The notes: generated by a model not told the origin, from the letters alone. DNA of 64,000 nucleotides from Nonomuraea montanisoli (GCF_013363975.1 NZ_JABWGN010000002.1:620001-684000); one strand, 5' to 3'; counted from the stretch's first letter, positions 15,755 through 25,012 are shown. Program-made: numbers and translations.

Positions 15755-16423
15755 ATGAAGGTGGAAATATTCTCCGACGTCGCCTGCCCGTGGTGCTACA
15801 TCGGCCACACCCGCTTCGCCCGCGCGGCCGAGCGCTTCCGTGCCCGCGGCGGCACGCTGGAGATCACGATGCGGCCGTTCCAGCTCAACCCCGACGCCCC
15901 CGCCGAGGGCGAGCCGCTGCTCGGCGCGCTGGCGCGCAAGTTCGGCCCGAACGCGGCCCAGATGACCGGCCGCGTCACGGAGGTGGCCGCCGGCGACGGC
16001 CTGGAGCTGCGCTTCGACGACGCGGTCAGCGCCAACACCTTCGAGGCGCACCGGCTGGTCGAGCTGGCCACCCGCCAGGGCCGCGGCGAGGAGATGGCCG
16101 AGCGGCTGTTCCGCGCCCACTTCACCGAGGGACTCAACGTCGGCGATCCCGACGTGCTCGCCAAGCTGGCCGCCGAGGCCGGGGTGCAGGACACCGGCGA
16201 GGGCGCCGACGAGGTGCGGGAGCAGCTCTCCCGGGCCGCCGGGCTCGGGATCAGCGGGGTTCCCCTCTTCCTGTTCGAGGGCACGTTCGCCGTGTCGGGC
16301 GCCCAGCCGGAGGAGACGTTCGACGCCGCCATCGCCGAGGTGGCCGAGCGGATCGGCCAGACCCCTCTCACGCTGCTCGCCGCCCCCGCCGACGGCTGCG
16401 ACGACGGCTCCTGCGCCGTCTGA
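15755..16423 (+). CDS. DsbA family oxidoreductase (FrnE-like)
   Basis: A 222-residue thioredoxin-fold protein of the FrnE type. It opens with MKVEIFSDVACPWCYIG, with active-site CPWC at residues ~11-14, then the helical insertion, and ends in the cis-Pro region GISGVPLFLFEG. No signal peptide, so it acts in the cytoplasm as a disulfide or 2-hydroxychromene isomerase-like oxidoreductase. The tail CDDGSC adds a second Cys pair of unknown use. An in-frame ATG two codons earlier (15749) is possible. Confidence 0.9.
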   Translation: MKVEIFSDVACPWCYIGHTRFARAAERFRARGGTLEITMRPFQLNPDAPAEGEPLLGALARKFGPNAAQMTGRVTEVAAGDGLELRFDDAVSANTFEAHRLVELATRQGRGEEMAERLFRAHFTEGLNVGDPDVLAKLAAEAGVQDTGEGADEVREQLSRAAGLGISGVPLFLFEGTFAVSGAQPEETFDAAIAEVAERIGQTPLTLLAAPADGCDDGSCAV

Positions 16424-16436
16424 CCCGGCGGGCCTG

Positions 16437-17072
16437 TTACGCGGTGCCCTCACCCAGCAGGCCGGAGCGGTGGTGGCGGCGGCAGAGCACCTGGTAGCGG
16501 ACCGGCGAGCGGTCCGTGTCGCCGATCACCACCTGCTCGCCGGTCCGCACCAGCTCGCCGCCCACGATCCGCCCGTTGAGCAGACCGGGCCGCCCGCACC
16601 AGCACAGCACCTCGACCTGGAGCCGGCACACCTCGTCGGCCAGCTCGAACAGCCGCTGCGCCGCCGGGAACATCACCGACCGGAAGTCCGAGGCGAGCCC
16701 GAACGCGTACACGTCCACCCCGTGGTCGTCGACCAGGTCGGCGAGCTGCTCGATCTGCGCGACCGTGTAGAAGCACGCCTCGTCGCAGATGAGATAGTCG
16801 ACGGAGTCGTACGCGGTGACCAGCGTGACGAGGTCCAGGGAGTCCTCGACCTCGATCGCCTCCAGGCCGAGCCCTATCCTGCTGGTGACCTGGGGTCCGC
16901 CGGACCGGTCGTGCTTGGTGAGCACGAGGCCGCGCCTGCCCTGGCGGCTGTGGTTGTAGTTCATCTGCAGGGCCAGCGTGGACTTGCCGCAGTCCATGGG
17001 GCCGAAGAAGAACTTGAGCACCGCGTCGCGGGCACCAGGAGGAACGGGGGACAAGGCAGACAGGTCGGTCAC
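16437..17072 (-). CDS. tdk: Thymidine kinase (type II family)
   Basis: A 211-residue member of the tetrameric thymidine kinase family. The P-loop is GPMDCGKSTLALQ, a variant of the usual GPMFSGKST; the catalytic acid is in CDEACFY, and a lid-type zinc region has cysteines at VLCWCGRPG and VLCRRHH. It phosphorylates thymidine for dTTP salvage. I choose the GTG at 17072, with AAGGTG 7 bases upstream, over an in-frame ATG at 17114. It is convergent with the DsbA-like gene 13 bases away and divergent from hyuA. Confidence 0.9.
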   Translation of the reverse strand: MTDLSALSPVPPGARDAVLKFFFGPMDCGKSTLALQMNYNHSRQGRRGLVLTKHDRSGGPQVTSRIGLGLEAIEVEDSLDLVTLVTAYDSVDYLICDEACFYTVAQIEQLADLVDDHGVDVYAFGLASDFRSVMFPAAQRLFELADEVCRLQVEVLCWCGRPGLLNGRIVGGELVRTGEQVVIGDTDRSPVRYQVLCRRHHRSGLLGEGTA

Positions 17073-17114
17073 GGGGTGACACCTTAGCGGGCTTGGCGTG
17101 CTCCCTGACCTCAT

Positions 17115-17128
17115 GGGAGATTTCTCCC
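17115..17128. promoter_or_regulatory. Palindrome between tdk and hyuA
   Basis: GGGAGA-TT-TCTCCC is an inverted repeat with 6-base arms in the 112-base gap between divergent tdk and hyuA, followed closely by a CAGGAGGAAG sequence. It may be an operator for either gene; no regulator is encoded next to it. Confidence 0.35.
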
Positions 17129-17184
17129 CTGAACCTCAGGAGGAAGCGTGGTCACAGACAGGGGCCGGCCGGTGCGGGGGCGGC

Positions 17185-19188
17185 ATGCGTAACGTGCGCA
17201 TCGGCGTCGACACCGGCGGGACCTTCACCGACGTCGTGGCGGTGGACGAGGGCACCGGTGAGATCGTCACCACGAAGACGCCCTCCACGCCGGCCAACCC
17301 GGCCGACGGCTTCGTCACGGGCGTGCGCAAGCTGGGCGAGCTGGACGTGACCTCGGTGGTCCACGGCACCACGGTGGCCACCAACCAGCTCCTGGAGGAG
17401 CGCGTCGAGGGGCTCGGGTTCGTCACGACCGAGGGCTTCGAGTTCGTCCTGGAGATCGGCCGGCAGAGCGTGCCCGACGGCTACGGCAACTCCTACTTCT
17501 GGGTCAAGCCGCCGCGCATCGTCCCCGTGCACCTGGTGCGGACCGTCGGCGGGCGGCTCGACCACACGGGCGCCGAGGTGCGCCCGTTCGCCGAGGAGCA
17601 GGCCGTCGAGGTGGCCCGCTGGTTCCGGGCCCGCGGCGTCACCGCGATCGGCGTCTGCTTCCTGCACTCCTACGCCAACCCGGAGCACGAGCGGCGCATG
17701 CGCGAGGTGCTGGCCCGCGAGCATCCCGACGCGGTCGTGTCGATCTCCAGCGACGTGCTGCGCGAGTACCGCGAGTACGAGCGGTCGGTCACCACCCTGG
17801 TGGACGCCGCGGTCAAGCCGGTCATGCGCCGCTACATCGCCGACCTGTCGCAGCGCCTCGGCATGCCGTTCTCGGTGATGAAGTCCAACGGCGGCTTGCT
17901 GTCGGCCCGCGAGGTCGTCCACCAGCCGATCAGCACCGTGCTGTCGGGGCCGGCCGCGGGCGCGCTCGGCGCCGCGATGCTGGCCGCCAACGCCGGGCAC
18001 CCGTCGGTGATCACGCTGGACGGCGGCGGCACCTCCACGGACGTCGCCGTGGTGATCGACGGCGAGCCGTCCGTCACCACCGAGGGCACGGTCGGCCGCT
18101 TCCCGGTCAAGATCCCGATGATCGACATCGTGACCGTCGGCGCGGGCGGCGGCTCGATCGCGTGGATCTCGCCCGAGGGCACGCTGAAGGTCGGCCCCCG
18201 CTCGGCCGGCGCCGATCCCGGGCCGCTCTGCTACGGCCGGGGCGGCACGGAGGTGACGGTCACCGACGCGCACGTCTTCCTCGGCCGCGTCCCGCCGCAC
18301 CTGCTCGGCGGCGAGATCCCGCTGGACGCGGACGCGGCCCGGAGCGGCGTCGAGGCCCTGGCCGGCAAGCTCGGCCTCAGCCCCGAGCGCACCGCGACCG
18401 GCATCCTGGAGATCAGCGCCTTCAACCAAGCCAACGCGATCCGGCAGATCACGGTCAAGCGCGGGCTCGACGTGCGCGACTTCCCGCTCGTGACGTTCGG
18501 CGGGTCGGGCCCGCTGCTGGCGTGCCGGCTCATCGACATCCTGGGCCTGCCCGCCGTGATCGTGCCGCCCGAGCCGGGCAACGTCTCCGCGTTCGGGCTG
18601 CTCACGGTGGACGTCAAGAACGACTACGTGCGCACGCACGTCACCCGCGACCTGTCGCCGCAGGCCGCGGCGCGGATCTTCGGCGAGCTGGAGGGCGAGG
18701 CGGCGGAGGCCCTGGAACGCGAGGGCTTCGACGAGCCGGTCCACGCCCGCAGCGCCGATCTGCGCTACTACGGCCAGGCGTACGAGGTGCGCGTCCCGGC
18801 CCCGCCGGGGCCCATCGACGAGGCGTGGCGCGCGCAGGTCGTCGAGCGCTTCCACGACGCCCACGAACGCCTGTACGGCTACGCCTACCGCGACGACCCG
18901 CGCCAGGGCGTCGAGTGGGTCAACCTGCGGGTGTCCGGCATCGGGCCGATCGCCCGGCCGCCGATCCGGCGCCGGCCGTACCCGGAGACCGAGGCGGTGA
19001 GCGCGACGCGGAAGGTGCGCTTCGAGGACGAGCACGACACGCCGATCCTGCGGCGGGCCGCGCTGGAGGAAGGGGCCGTGGTCGAGGGCCCGGCGGTGAT
19101 CGAGGAGTACGGCTCGACCATTCCCGTCCATCCGGGGTTCACCGCGACGGTGGACGCGTACGGCAACGTGGAGGTGCGGCGTGGCTGA
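17185..19188 (+). CDS. hyuA: Hydantoinase A / oxoprolinase family subunit
   Basis: A 667-residue ATP-dependent amidohydrolase subunit of the HyuA/acetone carboxylase/oxoprolinase family. It starts MRNVRIGVDTGGTFTDVV, the ASKHA-type phosphate-binding loop, with further motifs VHGTTVATNQLLE, SNGGLLSA and LDGGGTSTDVAV. It couples ATP hydrolysis to ring opening or carboxylation of a cyclic amide together with HyuB. The ATG at 17185 is chosen because it sits at the conserved N-terminus. It overlaps hyuB by 8 bases. Specific substrate (N-methylhydantoin, oxoproline or other) is not determinable. Confidence 0.9.
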   Translation: MRNVRIGVDTGGTFTDVVAVDEGTGEIVTTKTPSTPANPADGFVTGVRKLGELDVTSVVHGTTVATNQLLEERVEGLGFVTTEGFEFVLEIGRQSVPDGYGNSYFWVKPPRIVPVHLVRTVGGRLDHTGAEVRPFAEEQAVEVARWFRARGVTAIGVCFLHSYANPEHERRMREVLAREHPDAVVSISSDVLREYREYERSVTTLVDAAVKPVMRRYIADLSQRLGMPFSVMKSNGGLLSAREVVHQPISTVLSGPAAGALGAAMLAANAGHPSVITLDGGGTSTDVAVVIDGEPSVTTEGTVGRFPVKIPMIDIVTVGAGGGSIAWISPEGTLKVGPRSAGADPGPLCYGRGGTEVTVTDAHVFLGRVPPHLLGGEIPLDADAARSGVEALAGKLGLSPERTATGILEISAFNQANAIRQITVKRGLDVRDFPLVTFGGSGPLLACRLIDILGLPAVIVPPEPGNVSAFGLLTVDVKNDYVRTHVTRDLSPQAAARIFGELEGEAAEALEREGFDEPVHARSADLRYYGQAYEVRVPAPPGPIDEAWRAQVVERFHDAHERLYGYAYRDDPRQGVEWVNLRVSGIGPIARPPIRRRPYPETEAVSATRKVRFEDEHDTPILRRAALEEGAVVEGPAVIEEYGSTIPVHPGFTATVDAYGNVEVRRG

Positions 19189-20989
19189 CCCGATCCTCGT
19201 CGAGATCGTCGAGGGCACGCTCGCGTCGGTGGAGAGGGAGGTCGAGACCGCGATCGCCCGCACCGCCCGCTCGCCGATGATCCGCGACGCCCACGACTTC
19301 CGCGCGGGCATCCACGACGTGCGGCTGCGCAAGCTGACGGGCCGCTCCTACAGCGCGCTCGTCCAGCCCGTCGTGCGCGACTTCCCGGTCGGGACGATGC
19401 GGCCCGGCGACGTCTACTTCCACAACGACGTCTACCTGTCCGAGGGCGGCATCGGCCACCTGCCCGACCTGTGCGTGACCGTCCCGGTCTTCCACGAGGG
19501 CGAGGTGGTGGCGTTCGTGCAGGCGTTCGGCCATCACGACGACATCGGCGGCGCCGTGCCCGGCTCGATGCCCTCCCACGCGCGCAGCGTGTACGAGGAG
19601 GGGCTGATGGTCCCGCCGATCAAGCTGCGTGACCAGGGCGTGCCGAACGAGGCCGCGCTGCGCATCATGACCCGCAACTCGCGCATGCCCGACTCGCTGG
19701 CGGGCGACCTCGACGCCGAGTGCTCGGCCTGCCTCATGGGCGCGCGCCGCCTGGGCGAGCTGTTCGACCGGTACGGCCGGGCCGCCGTCGAGGAGTGCTT
19801 CGACGCGATCATCGACAAGACGACCGAGACGTTCCGCCGGGAGCTGCTGTCGAAGGTCCCCGAGGGCGTGTACGTGTGGGAGGACTACGCCGAGCACGAC
19901 GGCGTGGACGAGCCGCGCCTGCACACCCAGCGGATCACGCTGACGGTGGACCACGCCGCGCGATCACCGCTCACGATCGACTTCACCGGCACGTCGCCGC
20001 AGGCCAAGGGGCCGATCAACCACGCGGGCGACTACGCCGACGGCGTCTTCCTCAAGAAGTGGCTCGCGCCGGTGCTGCGCAACCTCGCCGACACGCCGGA
20101 GCGGATGGCCGAGCTGGACGTCAACGAGGGCGTCGTCCCCCTCATCACGATGATCTTCCCGGAGAAGGGCACGCTGCTGACGCCGGTGTTCCCGGCGCCG
20201 ACCAACGCCCGCACGTTCGTCATCCTGCGCCTGCTCGGCGTGCTGGCCGGGGTGCTGGCCAAGGCCACCGGGGGCCGCATGCCGGCCGACCAGGAGACGA
20301 TCCGCTACACCGGCGTGCACGGCGCCGACGCCGACGGCGTGCCGTACCTCATGCGCGAGGTGCTGGGCGGCGGCTCCGGCGGGCGGTGGTACGCCGACGG
20401 GGAGGACACCATCCACGTGGTGCCCGACTCGCGCAACATCCCGGTCGAGTTCGCCGAGGCGCGCTGGCCGTTCCGGGTCGAGCGGCTGGCGCTGGCCTGC
20501 GACTCGGGCGGCCCTGGCCTGTTCCGGGGCGGGCTCGGCTACGACAAGCACATCCGGATGCTGCGCGACGCCTCGTACATGTCGATCGCCGACCGGTCGA
20601 TCCTGTCGTGCTGGGGCGTCAACGGCGGGCTGGCCGGGCGGCCGTTCCGGGTGGAGATCGCCGGCAAGGAGATGGACGGGCTGGTCGACGACCACCCGGT
20701 GCAGGCGGGCGAGGTGATCCGCATCCGTACGACGGGGGGCGGCGGCTGGGGCTCGCCCTACGACCGCGACCCGCGGGCGGTGGCGGCGGACGTGCGCGAC
20801 GGCAAGGTGTCGATCGCCGGCGCGCTCGGCGACTACGGTGTGGTGCTGGACGGCGACCGCATCGACGAGGAGGGCACGGCCCAGTTGCGCGCGAACCTGC
20901 GGCCCCCGGCGGGCCGCTTCTTCGACCGAGGTCCCGGATACGCGCGGCTGTCGGGCGGCCGCACCCACGCGGAGGTGGACGACCTGTGA
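19181..20989 (+). CDS. hyuB: Hydantoinase B / oxoprolinase family subunit
   Basis: A 602-residue HyuB subunit, slightly longer than the ~520-580 usual. Conserved segments: DPILVEIVEGTLASVEREVE at the start, SYSALVQP-type region, GDVYFHNDVYLSEGGIGHLPDL with likely metal ligands, and GGSGGRWYADGE. It forms the catalytic complex with HyuA. The GTG start lies inside the end of hyuA, and the stop overlaps the Nudix gene start, so the three genes form one unit. Confidence 0.9.
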   Translation: MADPILVEIVEGTLASVEREVETAIARTARSPMIRDAHDFRAGIHDVRLRKLTGRSYSALVQPVVRDFPVGTMRPGDVYFHNDVYLSEGGIGHLPDLCVTVPVFHEGEVVAFVQAFGHHDDIGGAVPGSMPSHARSVYEEGLMVPPIKLRDQGVPNEAALRIMTRNSRMPDSLAGDLDAECSACLMGARRLGELFDRYGRAAVEECFDAIIDKTTETFRRELLSKVPEGVYVWEDYAEHDGVDEPRLHTQRITLTVDHAARSPLTIDFTGTSPQAKGPINHAGDYADGVFLKKWLAPVLRNLADTPERMAELDVNEGVVPLITMIFPEKGTLLTPVFPAPTNARTFVILRLLGVLAGVLAKATGGRMPADQETIRYTGVHGADADGVPYLMREVLGGGSGGRWYADGEDTIHVVPDSRNIPVEFAEARWPFRVERLALACDSGGPGLFRGGLGYDKHIRMLRDASYMSIADRSILSCWGVNGGLAGRPFRVEIAGKEMDGLVDDHPVQAGEVIRIRTTGGGGWGSPYDRDPRAVAADVRDGKVSIAGALGDYGVVLDGDRIDEEGTAQLRANLRPPAGRFFDRGPGYARLSGGRTHAEVDDL

Positions 20990-21540
20990 GCGGCGCCGAA
21001 GGCCCCACGATCCGGCAGATCACCACCAAGGTCGTCTACTCCAACCCGTGGATGACGGTCCGCGAGGACGAGGTGGAGCGGCCCGACGGCTCGCGCGGCC
21101 TGTACTCCTACATCGACAAGCCGGACTTCGTGCTGGTCATGCCGTGGGAGAACGGCGGCTTCCACCTCGTGGAGGAGTACCGCTACCCGGTGCGCCGGCG
21201 CACGTGGAGCTTCCCGCAGGGCTCGGCCCAGGCGAGCACGCTGGAGGAGGAGGCCCGGCTGGAGCTGGCGGAGGAGACGGGGCTGCGTGCCGCGCACTGG
21301 CGCTGGCTCGGCGCGCTGGACAACGCCCACGGGGTGGCCACCCAGCAGATGCACGCGTACCTGGCGACCGGCCTCGAACCGGGGCCGCACCGCCGGGAGC
21401 ACACCGAGCAGGACATGCGTCAGCGGTGGGTGAGCCGGGCGGAGTTCGAGAAGATGGTCCGCGCGGGCGAGATCACCGACTCGGGGTCGGTGGCGGCGTA
21501 CACGCTGCTGCTCATGAACGGCGGCCTCTCCGACTCCTGA
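20986..21540 (+). CDS. Nudix hydrolase-like protein
   Basis: A 184-residue protein with the ADP-ribose-pyrophosphatase-like Nudix fold: LVMPWENGGFHLVEEYRYPVRR, then a Nudix-box region ending LELAEETGL. The EE of the box is present, but the Arg before it is Leu and the upstream Gly/Glu positions read QGSAQAS, so the box is degenerate. The enzyme may be weakly active or adapted to another substrate. Its GTG start overlaps the hyuB stop by 4 bases, suggesting a link to the hydantoinase pathway. Confidence 0.82.
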   Translation: MSGAEGPTIRQITTKVVYSNPWMTVREDEVERPDGSRGLYSYIDKPDFVLVMPWENGGFHLVEEYRYPVRRRTWSFPQGSAQASTLEEEARLELAEETGLRAAHWRWLGALDNAHGVATQQMHAYLATGLEPGPHRREHTEQDMRQRWVSRAEFEKMVRAGEITDSGSVAAYTLLLMNGGLSDS

Positions 21541-21553
21541 TCTACTTTGTAAA

Positions 21554-21571
21554 GGCGCCCGGGCGGGCGCC
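21554..21571 (-). terminator. Terminator for kinase-like gene
   Basis: GGCGCCC-GGGC-GGGCGCC forms a perfect 7-bp stem with a 4-base loop. Read on the minus strand it directly follows the stop codon at 21574 and is followed by TTTACAAAG, a weak U-tract. It may also stop Nudix-gene transcripts. Confidence 0.7.
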
Positions 21572-21573
21572 GC

Positions 21574-22104
21574 TCAGGTGTGGTGGACGAGGTCGGCGCG
21601 CTCGCGGGTGCCGTCCTCGGCGAACCACGCCTCCTCGGCCTTGAACCAGGCGTGCCACGCCTGCTCCAGGCCGGGCCCGTCGCGGTCGAGCACCCGCCGC
21701 AGCCGTACGTCCGGCGGCGCCTCGACCCAGACGGTGAACGCGGTGAGCGGGGCGGCGGAGCGGCGGGCGGTGCCGACGCCCTCGATCACGAGCACGGGGG
21801 CGACGGGCACGGTGACGGTCTCGGCGTAGGCGCCCCGCGTCCAGTCGTAGCGGCGGTAGGCGCCGGGCCGTCCGTCGGCCAGCGGGCGCAGCACGCTCTC
21901 CTCCAGGGCCGCGAACCAGGGGCCCGGCCCCTCCTCCCACGGCACGGGGAAGTCGTCGCTGTGGACGACCTGGCAGTCGAGCGCGGCGGCGAGCCGCCCG
22001 GCGTACGTGGTCTTGCCCGACCCGGCCGGGCCGTCTACGGCGACCAGCCGGACCGGCCCGCACGACGGTTCGAGCGCCCGGATGCGGCGGGCCAGGGATT
22101 GCAC
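21574..22104 (-). CDS. Uridine kinase-like P-loop protein
   Basis: A 176-residue nucleoside/nucleotide-kinase-like ATPase. The Walker A motif is VDGPAGSGKTTYAGRLA near residues 20-35, followed by VVHSDDFPVPWEEGPGPW, which resembles the substrate-binding part of uridine kinases, and VLVIEGVGTARR (Walker B-like). A basic lid segment RLRRVLDRDGP follows. It lacks the length of full uridine kinases. Start GTG at 22104 precedes QSLARRIRAL. Function as a small nucleoside kinase is likely but unproven. Confidence 0.78.
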   Translation of the reverse strand: MQSLARRIRALEPSCGPVRLVAVDGPAGSGKTTYAGRLAAALDCQVVHSDDFPVPWEEGPGPWFAALEESVLRPLADGRPGAYRRYDWTRGAYAETVTVPVAPVLVIEGVGTARRSAAPLTAFTVWVEAPPDVRLRRVLDRDGPGLEQAWHAWFKAEEAWFAEDGTRERADLVHHT

Positions 22105-22180
22105 GCACCCAGGGTAGGTGACGCGGGGGGAATGGGGGGAGAATGACGGTTCACCCCCGGAACGTGTGCTGGAGGATGAC

Positions 22181-23416
22181 GTGCTCGGACCTCTCGACGA
22201 CATCGTGGTCCTGGACCTGTCCAGGGCCCTGGCGGGTCCGCACGCCGCGCAGATGCTGGGGGACCTGGGCGCCAAGGTGATCAAGGTCGAGCATCCGGAG
22301 GGTGGGGACGAGTCGCGGCACTGGGGCCCGCCCTTCGTCGGCCCTGATCACGATATTTCGACCTATTTCCTGGCGGCGAACCGGAACAAGGAGTCCATCA
22401 CCGTCGATCTCAAGTCGGCGGAGGGCAGGCGGCTCGTCGAGCGGCTCGTCCGGCAGAGCGACGTGCTGGTGGAGAACTTCCGCACCGGCGTGCTGGACCG
22501 GCTCGGCTTCCCGGTGGAGCGCCTGCACGAGCTGAACCCACGCCTGGTCATCCTGTCGATCACCGGGTTCGGGCACGACGGGCCGGAGGGCGGCCGGCCG
22601 GGCTACGACCAGATCGCCCAGGGCGAGGCGGGCCTGATGTCGCTGACGGGCCCCTCGCCGGACGAGCCTTACCGGGTGGGCGCCTCGATCGCCGACCTGC
22701 TCGCCGGCATCCACGGCGCGTACGGCGTGGCGGCGGCCCTGTACGAGCGGGAGCGGACCGGCCGGGGCCGGGTGGTGCGCACGTCGCTGCTGGCGGCGGT
22801 GACCGGGGTGCACTCCTACCACGGCACGGCGTGGACGGTCGGCGGCACGGTGCCGGCGGCGGGCGGCAACCACCACGCCACCATCACCCCGTACGGCTCG
22901 TTCCGCTGCGCGGACGGCATGCTGCAGATCGCGGCGGCGAACGAGGGCCAGTGGCGCAAGGTGGCCGCGCTGCTGGGCATCGACGCGGAGCAGCCGCGCT
23001 ACGCCTCCAACCGGGAGCGGCGGGCCCACCGCGACGAGCTGGTGGAGGACATGGAGCGGGCGCTGGCCGCCCACGAGCGGGGGCACTGGCTGGCGCTGCT
23101 GGCCGACGCGGGGGTGCCGGCGGGGGCGATCAGGTCGCTGGACGAGGTCTACACCTGGGACCAGACCCGCTCGCAGGGGCTGGTGGTGGAGGTGGAGCAT
23201 CCGGTGCTGGGCCGGATCGAGCTGCCGGGGCCGCCGCTGCGCTTCGAGCGGCCGGCGTCCGGTGGGCCGGAGAAGGCAGCGTCCGGTGGGCCGGAGAAGG
23301 CAGCGTCCGGTGGGCCGGAGCAGGCAGAACGCGACGAGCCGAGGCACACGGCGCCGCCGCTGCTGGGCCAGGACGGCGCGGCGGTGCTCGCCTGGCTCGA
23401 AGAGCGCGAGAGATGA
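22181..23416 (+). CDS. CaiB/BaiF family CoA-transferase
   Basis: A 411-residue family III CoA-transferase. Hallmarks: LDLSRALAGPHAAQMLGDLG at the N-terminus, IKVEHPEGGDESR, and the catalytic aspartate in RVGASIADLLAG. It moves CoA between carboxylic acids and acyl-CoAs. I choose the GTG at 22181 with GGAGG six bases upstream; in-frame starts at 22118 and 22166 lie further up. Near the C-terminus (residues ~359-382) is a triple ASGGPE(K/Q)A repeat absent from the normal fold. It lies directly upstream of a carboxyltransferase gene, suggesting sequential acyl-CoA activation and carboxylation. Confidence 0.9.
   Translation: MLGPLDDIVVLDLSRALAGPHAAQMLGDLGAKVIKVEHPEGGDESRHWGPPFVGPDHDISTYFLAANRNKESITVDLKSAEGRRLVERLVRQSDVLVENFRTGVLDRLGFPVERLHELNPRLVILSITGFGHDGPEGGRPGYDQIAQGEAGLMSLTGPSPDEPYRVGASIADLLAGIHGAYGVAAALYERERTGRGRVVRTSLLAAVTGVHSYHGTAWTVGGTVPAAGGNHHATITPYGSFRCADGMLQIAAANEGQWRKVAALLGIDAEQPRYASNRERRAHRDELVEDMERALAAHERGHWLALLADAGVPAGAIRSLDEVYTWDQTRSQGLVVEVEHPVLGRIELPGPPLRFERPASGGPEKAASGGPEKAASGGPEQAERDEPRHTAPPLLGQDGAAVLAWLEERER
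23255..23326 (+). repeat. 24-bp x3 tandem repeat in CoA-transferase gene
   Basis: Three contiguous 24-base copies (23255-23278, 23279-23302, 23303-23326; the last with one change) add the peptide ASGGPEKA three times in frame. Confidence 0.9.
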
Positions 23417-23486
23417 CGGCCGCGCCGGGGCACCGGCCGGCCCGTTCGTGCGTCAACATTGCAGCAGTGCTTGACACGAAGGAGCC

Positions 23487-24977
23487 ATGGTGAGCCGTCC
23501 GGACGCGCGCACGCTGATCGACACGGTCCTGGACAAGGGGTCGTGGACGTCGTGGGACGTGCCGCCGGTCGACCCGGCCGCCCCGGGGTCGTCCTACGCC
23601 GAGGAGCTGGCCGCCGCGCGGGCCAAGTCGGGCTACGACGAGTCGGTGATCACCGGTGCGGGGCTGCTGGACGGGCGGCGGGTCGCGGTGGTGGCGAGCG
23701 AGTTCTCGTTCATGGCGGGCTCGATCGGGGTGGCGGCGGCTGAGCGGATCACCGCGGCGGTGGAGCGGGCGGCGCGGGAGCGGCTGCCGCTGCTGGCGGC
23801 GCCGGCCTCGGGCGGCACCAGGATGCAGGAGGGCGCGGTCGCGTTCGTGCAGATGGTGAAGATCACCGCGGCGGTGCAGGCGCACCGGACGGCGGGTCTG
23901 CCGCACGTGGTGTATCTGCGGCATCCGACGACGGGCGGGGTGTTCGCCTCGTGGGGGTCGCTGGGGCATGTGACGGCGGCCGAGCCGGGGGCGCTGATCG
24001 GGTTCCTCGGGCCGAGGGTGTTCGAGGCGCTGCACGGCTACCCGTTCCCGGAGGGGGTGCAGCTCGCGGAGAACCTGTTCCGGCACGGCCTGGTGGACGC
24101 GGTGGTGCCGGCGGAGGACGCGCGGGAGCTGGCGGTGCGGGCGTTGTCGGTGCTGTGCGCCGACACCTCGGGGCTGCGGCCGGGGGAGCCGCCGGAGGAG
24201 GACCTGCGTCCGGTGGAGGCGTGGGAGGCGATCAGCAGGTCGCGCCGGGACGACCGGCCGGGTGTGCGGTCGCTGCTGAAGCTGGCCGCGCGGGACGTGA
24301 CGCCGTTGAACGGCACGGGCGCGGGGGAGAACGATCCGGGGCTGCTGCTGGCGCTGGCCAGGTTCGGCGGGGCGCCGGCGGTGGTGCTGGGGCAGGACCG
24401 GCGCAGCCAGCGTTCGAGTGCGCCGCTCGGCCCGGCGGGGCTGCGGATCGCGCGGCGCGGCATGCGGCTGGCGGCGGAGCTGGGGCTGCCGCTGGTGACG
24501 GTGATCGACACGGCGGGGGCGGCGCTGTCGAAGGCGGCCGAGGAGGGCGGCCTGGCGGGGGAGATCGCCCGGTGCCTGGCGGACATGGTGTCGCTGGACG
24601 CGCCGACGGTGTGCCTGCTGCTGGGGGAGGGCGCGGGGGGAGCGGCGCTGGCGCTGCTGCCGGCCGACCGGGTGCTGTGCGCGCAGCACGCGTGGCTGTC
24701 GCCGCTGCCGCCGGAGGGCGCCTCGGCGATCCTCTACCGGTCGGTTGACTTCGCCCCGGAGATCGCGCAGGCGCAGGGGGTACGGGCGACGGACCTGCGC
24801 CGCGCGGGGATCGTGGACCGGGTGATCCCGGAGCGGCCGGACGCGGCCTACGAGCATCGGGCGTTCTGCGAGCGGGTGGGGCGGGCGCTGGAGCACGAGA
24901 TCGCCGGGCTGCTGGTGCGGCCGGTGGAGGACCGGCTGGCGACCCGCCTGGCCCGCTACCGCAACCTGGGCCTCTGA
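23487..24977 (+). CDS. Acyl-CoA carboxylase carboxyltransferase (fused beta-alpha)
   Basis: A 496-residue fusion of AccD-like (residues ~30-240) and AccA-like (~250-480) halves. The crotonase-type oxyanion motifs are seen in each: SGGTRMQEGAVAFVQM and TTGGVFASWGS in the first, IDTAGAALSKAAEEGG and LLLGEGAGGAALAL in the second. The zinc finger of E. coli AccD is absent. It would transfer CO2 from biotin to an acyl-CoA; no biotin carboxylase or BCCP gene is nearby, so it must borrow them. AAGGAG lies just before the ATG. Substrate is unknown; the CoA-transferase upstream may supply it. Confidence 0.88.
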   Translation: MVSRPDARTLIDTVLDKGSWTSWDVPPVDPAAPGSSYAEELAAARAKSGYDESVITGAGLLDGRRVAVVASEFSFMAGSIGVAAAERITAAVERAARERLPLLAAPASGGTRMQEGAVAFVQMVKITAAVQAHRTAGLPHVVYLRHPTTGGVFASWGSLGHVTAAEPGALIGFLGPRVFEALHGYPFPEGVQLAENLFRHGLVDAVVPAEDARELAVRALSVLCADTSGLRPGEPPEEDLRPVEAWEAISRSRRDDRPGVRSLLKLAARDVTPLNGTGAGENDPGLLLALARFGGAPAVVLGQDRRSQRSSAPLGPAGLRIARRGMRLAAELGLPLVTVIDTAGAALSKAAEEGGLAGEIARCLADMVSLDAPTVCLLLGEGAGGAALALLPADRVLCAQHAWLSPLPPEGASAILYRSVDFAPEIAQAQGVRATDLRRAGIVDRVIPERPDAAYEHRAFCERVGRALEHEIAGLLVRPVEDRLATRLARYRNLGL

Positions 24978-24985
24978 CCCGGCCC

Positions 24986-25012
24986 GCGCCCCCGGCCGGT
25001 GACCGGGGGCGC
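24986..25012 (+). terminator. Strong hairpin after carboxyltransferase
   Basis: GCGCCCCCGG (24986-24995) pairs perfectly with CCGGGGGCGC (25003-25012) over a 7-base loop, 9 bases after the stop codon. Confidence 0.8.
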
